Positions 53,701-60,770 of a DNA stretch of 64,000 nucleotides are shown piece after piece. The position numbers and the translations under genes are program-made. Origin of the DNA: Paenibacillus_S vulneris (lineage in GTDB: Bacteria > Bacillota > Bacilli > Paenibacillales > NBRC-103111); NCBI RefSeq assembly GCF_039543185.1, contig NZ_BAABJG010000006.1:844518-908517 (forward strand). Reading direction: 5' to 3'. The notes beneath the pieces are model-generated. The model saw only the letters and a program-made list of their open reading frames with translations, was not told the origin of the DNA and ran no database searches. Within the stretch, counting starts at the first letter, position 1; each line of letters opens with the position of its first letter.

Positions 53701-54442
53701 AAGGCAAGCTTGCTTTTTTAGTCCAAGTATCGTGGGAAGGATCATAGATATAAGTATTATAGGAATAGATGTAACCGCTCTGTCCTCCTGTGACCATGAC
53801 CCGGCCGTCCTTGAGCGTACTTTGTGCGGCACCGTACAATCCTATCGGAAGTGGAGCCACCTCATCCCAACGGTTAGCGGAAGGATCGTATAGGTAGGCA
53901 TTATTATATAACGTGCTGCTATAAACCGAATAAATCTCATTGGCTCCCCCGGCAACGAGCACTCTCCCGTCAGGCAGCGTACTTTGCGAATGACCAAAAG
54001 AGACCTGCGGCAAATTCACTGCATTAGTCCAAGTGTTTGAGCTGGCATTATAGATCCTTGCAAGGTTGTTGTACGTATAACCTACACCACTTGTAAAAGC
54101 AGCACCGCCCGTTACAAGCACTTTGCCATCCTGAAGCTTGGATAGTTTATGATAGGCTATATTCAACGGCGGCGCATTGGAGGACCAAGTCTGGCTGGCT
54201 GTATTGAATATGTAGGAATGCTGAGGATACTTGAATTTACTTGTGTCCTCTCCCCCGGTTAACAGAATGTCTCGGCCCGAGAGCGCGCTTGCCGAAGCCC
54301 CCGGCAGTATTTCAGGCGGATTAGCCGCAGCCGGAAGCTGCTCCACCATCACCGCCGCATGAACGGTCCGTTCCAAGCCTGCAAGCATACAAACGACAAA
54401 AACCGCGAGCCCCAACAGTCCACGCAGCATTTTGGGTATCAA
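47768..54442 (-). CDS. Giant Kelch/Ig/cadherin-like SLH surface protein
   Basis: The 2224-residue protein starts at a TTG nine nt after AAGGAGG; the earlier ATG has no binding site. A signal peptide (to about HAA) is followed by a Kelch beta-propeller (about 35-330). Nine Ig-like repeats of about 88 residues come next, each carrying a version of SGVNRTEYSLSGAT and DNAGN. Five Ig-like repeats with ISGTAEAGA and DAAGN follow, then four cadherin-like beta-sandwich repeats (TVQVTAQDG-type) and a Gly/Ser/Pro/Lys/Glu linker. Three C-terminal SLH domains complete it. It would be a long rod anchored to the wall with a propeller at the tip, probably an adhesin. The nine repeats differ throughout, so they are not recent copies. 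Confidence 0.9.
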   Translation of the reverse strand: MIPKMLRGLLGLAVFVVCMLAGLERTVHAAVMVEQLPAAANPPEILPGASASALSGRDILLTGGEDTSKFKYPQHSYIFNTASQTWSSNAPPLNIAYHKLSKLQDGKVLVTGGAAFTSGVGYTYNNLARIYNASSNTWTNAVNLPQVSFGHSQSTLPDGRVLVAGGANEIYSVYSSTLYNNAYLYDPSANRWDEVAPLPIGLYGAAQSTLKDGRVMVTGGQSGYIYSYNTYIYDPSHDTWTKKASLPYDGGNTFFRHAQVTLTNGKVLVMGNNYFYLYDPDTDTWVKDNPNLDSLVNASMIPIGNDVYLMGGYNKDYVDNRSVYKLTFDFTPPTAPVISGAPSDWTAADVHLTIAPGTDAESGVNRTEYSLSGATAQDWTPYTEGTPITITNSGQTQISTRTVDNAGNLSSTTTAAVKIDRVSPTAPAINRSSSSWSSTDVTFTLTGAADTAGSGVNRLEFSMTGATTLDWITYTGTVTVTAEGQTTIKARAIDNAGNISTESTADINIDKTAPTKPIVTPATTAWSKNDVSVTITPGTDGGSGVGKTEYRLSGGSWTAYGGPFTISAEGQTVIEARSMDNAGNISAMGTATVQVDKTLPTAPAVNPASIAWSNGASVDVTITGGTDSGSGVNRTEYSLSGATVAGWTTYAGTITVTAEGQTDIAARTIDKAGNISAVSSKTVKIDRTPPAVPTISPPGGSWTSSNVNVTITPGTDSHSGVNRVEYSLSGATMLDWTPYTAPIAITSGGTTTVSARTVDNAGNVSTTSTAAQLIDKIAPQSPTLTPSVTGWTSAAAVTVSAADGADSGGSGVKRTEYSLTGATTLAWTAYTAPIVIDKEGQTTVTSRTVDHAGNVSSPTSTVVQIDRTVPTSPTLSASASTWTPENVNVTVTAGTDNGGSGVQRTEYSLTGATALDWTPYTGAIVLSAEGQTTITARTVDNAGNRSVAAARTVSIDKTAPTAPVIAGTTDWTAADSVPVTITAGTDDGGSGVQKVEYSLSGAVTLGWSPYTAELNITAEGQTTVSARTVDKAGNQSEVQTHSVSIDRTPPAAPVVTPGVSGWTSAEAVPVAITAGTDAGGSGVVRTEYSLSGAAALDWTIYSSELSIMAEGQTIISARSVDQAGNVGPASTAQVQIDRTAPAAPILTSPASGAVTSNNKPVIRGTAEAGAAVKVSIDGNDMPLAAADSSGHWSYSISVPLTDSVHTISAVAIDAAGNSSETSEELLFTVDTVAPDAPDILYPVQDAVMADAKPNITGTAEALSTVTIDVDAVPAGTTEANTEGKWTFVPAAALSDGLHTLSAKAADAAGNTSPASAALTWTVDTAAPLAPIVLSPVDGTLSAVNRPVISGTAEAGAEIQIRLDGSEAAVVKADGSGQWAYTPTAAIVDGTHSVQATAKDAAGNTSPASAAVSWTIDTESPQAPVIEAPAEGAVLSTAQPVLRGSAEASASIRITLDGGANASIAADSSGSWEFTPASPLSEGQHFVKAQAIDAAGNMSPVSIEHAFIVDTIAPAAPVVLHPVDGSVTNRSKPEISGTSESSVTISVYVDGTRTADVKADTEGKWSYAPAAGLALGLHSVQAQAADAAGNVSTVSAENRFTVVSDNAGLGTLELSGVALNETVTSTTYSYTAKAPYETKSTSIIAAPADANATVQILQNGQSVSNPVSLQVGSQTFTVQVTAQDGITVQPYTVTITREPSNDTGLAELSVSPAILSPQFDKGVTRYTSTVTNNVYSITVQARASSPAAALQINGVSVTNGSGSVPLELKVGSNPVKVTVTAQDGVTTQSYEVDVIRIPSSNGLLNGLQLSTGDLSPSFNSGVFHYETTAGNETASTTVTASVYDRNATLTINGQPAASGKPSQPIGLKVGSNPITVLVTAQDGVSTQSYTVDVHRQPSSKVSLTGLTFSAGVLTPSFDSGITAYDVYAGYGAVQTTVTASVYEPDSQITLNGKAIPNGQASEAIPLQIGNNVMDIQVTAQDRKTKLSYTVIVHRAPPSGSRGGSSGSSPAVILPPEEGAKPAEEPKQPEKPADGKAQRCYAPAPAVHFTDMPGHWAEQNVTEAAGCGIVSGFEDGTFRPDEAVTRAQFVVMLMQTIDSAQGRLGAEAIPFTDRNAIPAWAAPAVGAAVQGGIVNGYEDGTFRPDAQVTRAEMMTMAAKAFRLAPASPESVNGMFSDAESIPAWARGYAAAAQQKGLVQGRERGNFAPNDRTTRAEAVTLLLRMQK

Positions 54443-54531
54443 ATGGGTATTCCTCCTTACCTTTGGACGGACAAGCCGCCATATTGACATGCGAATGGTC
54501 CCATAGTACCAATTCTTTTTTATTTTGAATA

Positions 54532-54545
54532 TTAACTTAAGTTAA
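54532..54545. promoter_or_regulatory. Palindrome upstream of the giant SLH gene
   Basis: TTAACTTAAGTTAA is a perfect 14-bp palindrome 90 nt upstream of the start. It lies in an A+T-rich stretch (54500-54560) that probably contains the promoter. It could be an operator; the binding protein is unknown. The rest of the gap 54443-54785 holds the terminator of the next gene and nothing else that I recognise. Confidence 0.45.
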
Positions 54546-54633
54546 CTATTGCCCAAAATAGAGTCTAACGACGGAGAGCACGTTCACTGCCTTCCCTCCG
54601 ATAAGCCTCTAGCCAACCTAAGCTTCCAAATGC

Positions 54634-54666
54634 AAAAAAAATACCTCCATGCCGAGAGCATGAAGG
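54634..54666 (-). terminator. Terminator after the HD-GYP gene
   Basis: On the minus strand CCTTCATGC and GCATGGAGG form a stem followed by eight T residues. It is 120 nt past the HD-GYP stop. Confidence 0.8.
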
Positions 54667-54785
54667 CTTATCCGTAAACGTTTATTAAGTTAGGTAACCG
54701 GTAAAATCGAATGGGTGGAGGGTAAAGGTTTTTTTCCTTTGTTCGGACTTGAAGTACCTCCTGAGCAAAGTACCTCCAGCTCCTT

Positions 54786-55784
54786 TTATACGTTAACCTG
54801 CTGAATTCGAATATCATACCGTTTGCTTAAATCCACGAATTCGTCATTGACTTTGACTAAAGGGGTCTCCCTGCTGTGGGGATTCAGGTACACCACCTCT
54901 CCTTCACGGCCGTCCGATAGCGAGACCGTTTCACCGATCAACCGGTTGATCATATTATCCAGAAATACGGAGACGATGTTCGGATCCAGCTCACCGAAGA
55001 GCCCCTTTCTCATACGGCTGACAATTTCATGGAATGGGATAGGGTCGTGGTACGGCCGCTTGGACGACATCGCGTGAAAAATATCCGCCACCGCAACGAT
55101 TTTACTGAAGTAATCGACCTGGTCATGCTTAAGGCCTAACGGATAGCCCTTGCCGTCGTTACGTTCATGATGCTGCAGCGCGATAAGCGGAATACGCGGA
55201 TCCAAGCCTTCGGTATTTTTGAGAAGGTGGTAGCCGTAAATCGTATGTTTTTTTATAAGCTCATATTCTTCCCCGGTTAATTTGCCCGGCTTATTCAATA
55301 TTTCGATCGGTACGTTCACCTTACCAACATCATGGAGGGTAGCCGCCAGCGATAGCATGGACAGCTCCGGTTCCGGAAGCTTCAGCCATTTGCCGATTAG
55401 CGTGGATAAGATGCCTACACCAATATTGTGCTGGTACGTATATTCGTCCGTCGCTCGAACCACCTGAAACAAACGAAAAATATTGGAGTGCCCCGACACC
55501 TGCTGGATCACTGGGAGGAGCTCTTCTTGAATTTCCGCCAAGGGGATTTTTTGAGATTTGCCGATCGTTTGGAACAGCTCTTCGGAGGTTTGAACCGCTT
55601 GATCAACCGAATGCTTGTATACATCCTCCACTTCGGATACGAGGATTATGGATAAGGGGTCTACGTTATGCTTAGTTAGCAATTCCATATGAAGATCCGT
55701 CATTGTGGTTCCCGCAGGTATGAGAGTCATCCCATACGAGTTCGTAATATCATTCTTCACTTTTTTCCCGACGCAGCTATCCAT
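54786..55784 (-). CDS. HD-GYP cyclic-di-GMP phosphodiesterase, second copy
   Basis: The 332-residue protein parallels the one at 35216-36229 over its length, including the N-terminal region (KKVKNDITNSYGMTLIPAGT) and an intact HD-GYP domain (LHDVGKVNVPIEILNKPGKL, HHERNDGKGYPLGL, ADIFHAMSSKRPY). It should hydrolyse c-di-GMP. It follows a cheY gene on the same strand after 26 nt, so the two are probably cotranscribed and the receiver may control it. Its promoter region lacks the tandem-repeat element of the first copy. Confidence 0.93.
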   Translation of the reverse strand: MDSCVGKKVKNDITNSYGMTLIPAGTTMTDLHMELLTKHNVDPLSIILVSEVEDVYKHSVDQAVQTSEELFQTIGKSQKIPLAEIQEELLPVIQQVSGHSNIFRLFQVVRATDEYTYQHNIGVGILSTLIGKWLKLPEPELSMLSLAATLHDVGKVNVPIEILNKPGKLTGEEYELIKKHTIYGYHLLKNTEGLDPRIPLIALQHHERNDGKGYPLGLKHDQVDYFSKIVAVADIFHAMSSKRPYHDPIPFHEIVSRMRKGLFGELDPNIVSVFLDNMINRLIGETVSLSDGREGEVVYLNPHSRETPLVKVNDEFVDLSKRYDIRIQQVNV

Positions 55785-55810
55785 GTCCTCTCCCCTATTC
55801 CCAGTGCAGA

Positions 55811-56173
55811 TTAGTTCATCAATACCTTACTGATGGCCTCCAGCACCCGCTCCTTCTGGAACGGCTTCACAATGAAGTCTTTGGCGCCAGCCCTAATCGC
55901 ATTCACTACCATGCCCTGCTGCCCCATCGCGGAGCACATAATGACTTTGGCCAGAGGATCGTGCTTTCTAATTTCCGTCAGCGCCTCAATCCCATCCATC
56001 TCAGGCATCGTAATATCCATCGTCACGAGATCTGGCTTTACCTTTTTGTACAGCTGCACCGCTTCTTCACCGTTAGCCGCTTCCGCCGCAATCTCGAACC
56101 CACTGGCGCTCAGCATATCCTTTAACATCTGCCTCATAAAGGCCGCATCGTCGACAACCATAATTTTCGTCAT
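55811..56173 (-). CDS. CheY-like single-domain response regulator
   Basis: The 120-residue receiver has VDDAAFMRQ, the phosphoacceptor in DLVTMDITMPEMDG, MCSAMGQ and VKPFQK, and is very similar to the receiver at 18808-19167. I start it at MTKIMVV, as in CheY proteins, though the binding site is weak and an ATG seven codons earlier is in frame. It is followed by the HD-GYP gene. Confidence 0.88.
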   Translation of the reverse strand: MTKIMVVDDAAFMRQMLKDMLSASGFEIAAEAANGEEAVQLYKKVKPDLVTMDITMPEMDGIEALTEIRKHDPLAKVIMCSAMGQQGMVVNAIRAGAKDFIVKPFQKERVLEAISKVLMN

Positions 56174-56385
56174 AATCCATCTGCGCTCCCACATAGTTGA
56201 ACTAACCCAACGAACCGGTCACGGGGATGAGGAGCGATACGATACGTCACGTAGATTTCCTGATGTGCCCCTTGTTCATGTCAGCTCGTTAGTTTTACCT
56301 ATTGTACAACATTTCCAATTGGCGTTTGATTAAGAATTGTTAATCTTTTGTAAGTGGACTCTGTATGAAAAACAGCGTTCAAACC

Positions 56386-56751
56386 TCATTCCCTGTAAAC
56401 GAGATTGTATTTTTGGATCAGGATGAGCGTCGTTACAACCGATATGAGCACCTTCATACTGTCGATAGAGAAAATCCCTTGCTGTATAAAGATGCTGGCG
56501 CATAATCCGAATCCAACGACCGCTATGTAAGTCGCCGCCATGTAAGCCCTGTGAAACCAACGGCTTTCCGAATAGCTCCATTCCAATACCGTTACGGTGA
56601 ACACCGTTAAGCTTTGCAGCAGCAGTCCGATGCCGGAAATGACCTGGATAGCAGACCCTCTATCAAAAAGCAGTGTATAAGCGGACCAGTAGATTTGAAA
56701 TAAGGACAGCAGCATCAGCATGATCATGGTTTGGCGGTAACGTTTGTGCAT
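56386..56751 (-). CDS. Small membrane protein, unknown
   Basis: The 121-residue protein has four hydrophobic helices (about 7-28, 33-58, 68-88 and 94-114) and short positively charged ends. AGGAGG precedes the ATG by seven nt. I recognise no family. It lies upstream of the cheY/HD-GYP pair on the same strand, across a 212-nt gap. Confidence 0.65.
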   Translation of the reverse strand: MHKRYRQTMIMLMLLSLFQIYWSAYTLLFDRGSAIQVISGIGLLLQSLTVFTVTVLEWSYSESRWFHRAYMAATYIAVVGFGLCASIFIQQGIFSIDSMKVLISVVTTLILIQKYNLVYRE

Positions 56752-56989
56752 AAGAGGCCTCCTAGAGCTCTTTGGGGTATGGGGAAATCGTTGCTTGATC
56801 CCTCGCTTTCTTATTAAGCTTATTCTTAAATCTATCGTACCATATTGGTAAATAGGGGAGGCCCATCCGGCCTAAAAAAAGGTCATCCTTCAACAGCCTA
56901 AATCGCTCTTGAAAGATAACCTTGTTGAATCCCGATAAGGGTCCGCTCTGTTTCCTTTATCAGGTGAAGATTAGATGCTATCTCGTGGT

Positions 56990-57367
56990 TTATGGCGCGA
57001 TTCCTTCGCTTTCTTTAATATCCGCGATTCTCTTCTTGCCCCATTCATACATCAATTCAATGATCGGTAGCAGCGTCTTTCCAAGCTCCGTTATGGAATA
57101 TTCGACCTTCGGGGGCACCTCGGGAATAACCTCCCTATGCACAATCCCGTCGTCTATCAATTCCTTCAGCTGACTCGTAAGCATTTTGTGCGTGATTTTG
57201 GGAAACAGCCGCTGAAGCTCACTGAACCGGCGGGTCCCCTCCGTACCCAAATGCCACAGAATGACAATCTTCCATTTTCCGCTGATCATAGCTAAGGTCA
57301 ATTCTTTCTCGCAGTTAAAATCTCCGTTCTTGATCTTATCCAGTATTTCCTGCCTGAGGTCCGACAT
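56990..57367 (-). CDS. hxlR: HxlR-family regulator
   Basis: The 125-residue regulator has the MarR-like winged helix of the HxlR family: CEKELTLAMISGKWKIVILWHL, RRFSELQRLFPKITHKMLTSQLKEL and the wing VHREVIPEVPPKVEYSIT. B. subtilis HxlR activates hxlAB in response to formaldehyde, and this gene is divergent from hxlAB. It is therefore the likely orthologue. Cys19 sits at the position where family members sense electrophiles. Confidence 0.92.
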   Translation of the reverse strand: MSDLRQEILDKIKNGDFNCEKELTLAMISGKWKIVILWHLGTEGTRRFSELQRLFPKITHKMLTSQLKELIDDGIVHREVIPEVPPKVEYSITELGKTLLPIIELMYEWGKKRIADIKESEGIAP

Positions 57368-57382
57368 GATTCCCTCCCACGC

Positions 57383-57402
57383 TTAGTTACTTTTTGGGTA
57401 CC
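57383..57402. promoter_or_regulatory. Possible HxlR binding site
   Basis: TTAGTTACTTTTTGGGTACC lies 15 nt before the hxlR start. It has the GTTAC-T5-GGGTAC layout of imperfect palindromes bound by HxlR-family proteins. The remainder of the 261-nt divergent gap holds the hxlA promoter, which I cannot place exactly. Confidence 0.5.
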
Positions 57403-57628
57403 ACCGCACAAATAAGTGCATTCTTCTTTATTCTCTCCACAGGGGTTAAGATGTATTTTGTATTAACCAACCCGATTCATAGAGAGGGGTGCTTGCCATA
57501 TTGCTGTCCAAAACCAAGCTTCACAAATATGATAAACACCTCACTCAAACTATAAGGTGAGTTCTTTAAAGGAATTCAAATTATAACAGAAAAGCTATTA
57601 ATAAAAAACATATTAGGAGGATACTATG

Positions 57629-58261
57629 ATGGAACTGCAATTAGCGTTAGACTTGGTTGACATCCCGCAAGCAATTGAACTGGTGAAGGAAGTGGAGCCG
57701 TACATCGATATCGTAGAAATCGGCACGCCGGTTGTTATTAACGAAGGACTTCGAGCGGTAAAAGAAGTCAAAGCCGCTTTTCCTCATCTTAAAGTATTAG
57801 CGGATTTGAAAGTCATGGACGCTGCCGGATATGAGGTCATGAAAGCTTCCGAAGCAGGCGCGGATATTGTTACCATCCTTGGAGCTGCTGAAGATATGAC
57901 GATTAAAGGCGCCGTAGAAGAAGCCAAAAAACAAGGCAAAAAAATTCTGATCGATATGATCAGCGTGAAGGATTTGGCACAGCGTGCCCAAGAGGTCGAC
58001 GCATTCGGCGTAGACTACATCTGCGTTCATACAGGCTATGATCTGCAAGCCGTAGGCAAAAACTCCTTCGAGGACTTGCGTACCATTAAAGCTGTAGTTA
58101 AAAATGCCAAAACAGCTGTCGCCGGCGGCATTAAATTAAGCACATTGCCAGAGGTTATTCAAGCTCAGCCGGATCTAATCATCGTAGGCGGCGGAATTAC
58201 CGGGGAAGACAATAAACAGGCCGTTGCAGCTGAAATGCAAAAGCTGATCAAGCAAGGGTAA
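57629..58261 (+). CDS. hxlA: 3-hexulose-6-phosphate synthase
   Basis: The 210-residue TIM-barrel enzyme joins formaldehyde to ribulose 5-phosphate. It matches B. subtilis HxlA in sequence and length: MELQLALDLV, VEIGTPVVINEGLRAVKE, LADLKVMDA and GADIVTILGAA. I start at the second ATG, as in B. subtilis, with AGGAGG eight nt upstream. It overlaps hxlB by 1 nt. Confidence 0.96.
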   Translation: MELQLALDLVDIPQAIELVKEVEPYIDIVEIGTPVVINEGLRAVKEVKAAFPHLKVLADLKVMDAAGYEVMKASEAGADIVTILGAAEDMTIKGAVEEAKKQGKKILIDMISVKDLAQRAQEVDAFGVDYICVHTGYDLQAVGKNSFEDLRTIKAVVKNAKTAVAGGIKLSTLPEVIQAQPDLIIVGGGITGEDNKQAVAAEMQKLIKQG

Positions 58262-58824
58262 TGTCTATGATACAGACGGCACCTTTAAATACGATAAGCA
58301 AAGAATTGAGCCGTTCGGTGGACTTAATCTCCGAAGAGCAAGTCGAGCAACTGGCCGATCGTATTCTTCGATCGAAGAAAGTATTCGTCGCGGGCGCGGG
58401 CCGGTCCGGACTCATGATGCGAGCCTTCGCTATGCGGTTGATGCAAATGGGGACCGAAGCGTATGTCGTAGGAGAGACGGTCACTCCCAACATGGAGGCG
58501 TCAGATACGCTAATCATAGGATCTGGCTCCGGGGAAACTCGAAGCTTAGTGCCTGTGGCCGAGAAAGCGAAAAGCTTGGGCGGGTCCGTCGCTGTTGTCA
58601 CCATTTTTCCTGAGTCTACTATGGGAAAACTGGCTGAGCTGACTGTGAAGCTGCCCGGAGCACCGAAGGATCAATCCAGCTATACTGCTCAAACCATTCA
58701 ACCGATGGGGGCCTTGTTCGAACAAACGCTGTTAGTTTTTTGCGACGCCGTTATCCTTAAAATCATGGAAAAGCAAGGCTTAAGCTCCGGTACGATGTTT
58801 GGCCGTCATGCTAATCTGGAGTAG
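58261..58824 (+). CDS. hxlB: 6-phospho-3-hexuloisomerase
   Basis: The 187-residue SIS-domain isomerase converts the HxlA product to fructose 6-phosphate, completing formaldehyde fixation. It has FVAGAGRSGLMMRAFAMRLMQMG, IGSGSGETRSL, the C-terminal TIQPMGALFEQTLL and the end HANLE, as in B. subtilis HxlB. Its ATG overlaps the hxlA stop. Confidence 0.96.
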   Translation: MSMIQTAPLNTISKELSRSVDLISEEQVEQLADRILRSKKVFVAGAGRSGLMMRAFAMRLMQMGTEAYVVGETVTPNMEASDTLIIGSGSGETRSLVPVAEKAKSLGGSVAVVTIFPESTMGKLAELTVKLPGAPKDQSSYTAQTIQPMGALFEQTLLVFCDAVILKIMEKQGLSSGTMFGRHANLE

Positions 58825-58831
58825 ATGTGAT

Positions 58832-58860
58832 GCCCTCACGAGTTTTCGTGGGGGCTTGTT
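58832..58860 (+). terminator. hxlAB terminator
   Basis: The left end of the palindromic element forms GCCCTCACGA/TCGTGGGGGC with TTGTTTGTT after it. It stands 8 nt past the hxlB stop. A second hairpin with a T-run (59061-59092) is at its right end. Confidence 0.7.
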
Positions 58861-59084
58861 TGTTGCGATACCTAAAACGTGTTCAATATGCAACTATGCC
58901 GATGGGGTATTCCCCTCCAGCCACTGTTGAAATCCGTGAATTTTGATTAGACTTAGTGGTATTTTCACGGTTTTCAAAGGTGGACGTAAACTCCTCCGAG
59001 GAATACCCCACCTCCTTCATAGCATATCTCACTTTAAACATAGTTATCTTAACAACCCGCGCCCGCACGAATATCGTGAGGGCT
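58832..59084. mobile_element. MITE-like palindromic element
   Basis: The ends are 24-bp inverted repeats, GCCCTCACGA-N4-TCGTG-G-GGGC on the left and its inverse with GCCCGCACGA on the right, matching at 20 positions. Each end can also form its own hairpin and act as a terminator. Inside, GGGGTATTCC (58904-58913) is inverted at 59000-59009 and CCGTGAA (58934-58940) at 58964-58970, all around the same centre near 58957. The region is thus an imperfect palindrome of about 250 bp with no gene, typical of a miniature inverted-repeat element. No clear target duplication is visible. Confidence 0.6.
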
Positions 59085-59204
59085 ATTTTTTTGGGTAAGG
59101 AAGTGGATCTTTTGGCGGCAGGAGCATGAACATATCGTATTTGTTCCTCCGTCGTTTTATAATAGGTAGATACTATTCTTTTATGAGAAGCAAGGAGCTT
59201 TGCT

Positions 59205-60770
59205 ATGAGCTTGTTTACTGCATTAAACGATGAGCAGTGGCTGCTGCTGCTGGAACAAGTAGCCAAGAGCTTCAACGAAGTCACGCTTAGTCGAGGATTT
59301 ACCTATTTTAAACAACAGCGCATCGTCAGGATGATCGCTTCCGAGGATCGGGTGATTCAAGCTTGGGTATCCGGCTCGGGCTCGGAGGAGTACAAGGTGA
59401 CTTTGCATTTAAATCATTTTTCGTCCAACTCCTGTACATGTCCGGTTCAAGATACGTGCAAGCACCAGGCGGCCGTCATGATGGAGCTCGCGGATCGGCT
59501 AGGTTACCCTGCCTCGCAAATTGTGAATGCCAAGCACCACATCAAACGAATCAAAGCCACTCCTACTCCCGAGACGCTGCTTGCCAATTTGCCGGGTATG
59601 AAGATTAGTGGCTGGCATGAAATGATGAATCAGCTGACGTCCCATGTGACGCCGTCTTATGATTTGGGGATGTATTCGGACATGCTGAGTAACCAGCTGC
59701 AAACGATTCGTTTGGACACTGTCCCCTTTTCGGATACGGATCGAATGTATTTTGAACTGCACCGAGAGCTGTTTATTTTGCGAAAAATGAAAGAACAAAC
59801 CATCAAAAATAATGTAAATTATTATACTTCTTTTGCGTTATACCGCCATTCCGATAAAATACTGGCCTGGCTGCAGGAGCAGTCCGCTTTGGTCGACTTC
59901 ACCCTCAATCGGGAGCGGCTTAAAGAAACGCTGGCTTACTTAAGACAGCAGATGCTTGAGGATAATCATCAACATGAGCCGGAATTCAGAATCTATACGA
60001 GATTATGGGAATGCGCGGCCGGTCGTTCGCCTGAAGCTGAAGTATGGGCATCTGAAGAATTAAACAGCCTGGAGGAGCAGCCTGCTCATTCCAGTGCATT
60101 GTATTTGCTAGCGGTCAAAGCCTACCTGCTGCTTCAGCAATCTCAAACGAAAGAAGCATGGAAGACTATCGAAGAAATCCAAACCATAAAAAAGGCGCCG
60201 TCGAGTCTGTTTTTCCCCTTCCTCTACCATCTTTTGAAAGTCCGTGAACTGGACGCCCTGGTAGAGTGGCTAATCCGAACTGCTCCGTACTTTTACGGCC
60301 TGCAAAGCAAGGAACAAGATCTCTATATCTCCATCTGGAAGACAGCCATCTCCCATGTTCCGGAAGCCGAAAAGCACCTGTGGCCTGTACTGGAAGAAAT
60401 GCTGCCTCACTCGATATCCATTATGGAGGATTTGTTATACGAACAGCGGAAATGGAAGCCTTGGCTGGAGCTTCAGCTGGTTCAAGGACATGACCCTCAT
60501 TATCATCGAGTCAGCGTATTGCAGCCTATCGAGAAAGAAGAGCCGGAGCTCCTTCTGCCTTATTACCATCAAGCGATCGAGCAGTATGTTGCCCAAAAAA
60601 ATCGCCACGATTACAAATTAGCGGTCAAATTGCTGAAACGGCTGGAGAAGGTGTACAAAAAAATGAAGCAGGTCGATCGCTGGGACCGTTTTTTTGGCGG
60701 TTTTCTTGAACGGCATAGCCGGCTGCGGGCGCTGCAGGAGGAAATGAAGAAAGGAAAGCTGCTGGAATGA
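59205..60770 (+). CDS. SWIM zinc-finger protein
   Basis: The 521-residue protein has a SWIM zinc-finger (about 75-90, CTCPVQDTCKH) after an N-terminal region with GFTYFKQQRIVRM. The remaining 400 residues are mainly helical and repeat-like. AGGAG precedes the ATG. Its stop overlaps the start of the SNF2 helicase gene (ATGA), and such SWIM-SNF2 gene pairs are frequent in bacteria. It probably acts with the helicase on DNA or protein-DNA complexes. Confidence 0.88.
   Translation: MSLFTALNDEQWLLLLEQVAKSFNEVTLSRGFTYFKQQRIVRMIASEDRVIQAWVSGSGSEEYKVTLHLNHFSSNSCTCPVQDTCKHQAAVMMELADRLGYPASQIVNAKHHIKRIKATPTPETLLANLPGMKISGWHEMMNQLTSHVTPSYDLGMYSDMLSNQLQTIRLDTVPFSDTDRMYFELHRELFILRKMKEQTIKNNVNYYTSFALYRHSDKILAWLQEQSALVDFTLNRERLKETLAYLRQQMLEDNHQHEPEFRIYTRLWECAAGRSPEAEVWASEELNSLEEQPAHSSALYLLAVKAYLLLQQSQTKEAWKTIEEIQTIKKAPSSLFFPFLYHLLKVRELDALVEWLIRTAPYFYGLQSKEQDLYISIWKTAISHVPEAEKHLWPVLEEMLPHSISIMEDLLYEQRKWKPWLELQLVQGHDPHYHRVSVLQPIEKEEPELLLPYYHQAIEQYVAQKNRHDYKLAVKLLKRLEKVYKKMKQVDRWDRFFGGFLERHSRLRALQEEMKKGKLLE

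Noticed and set aside
59135..59165. TTGTTCC followed by TATAAT before the SWIM gene as a SARP-type site
   Set aside because: There is no second repeat 11 bp away and the spacing is off.
58883..59284. A 133-codon minus-strand frame after hxlB
   Set aside because: It crosses the palindromic element and the start of the SWIM gene, and has no binding site or family.
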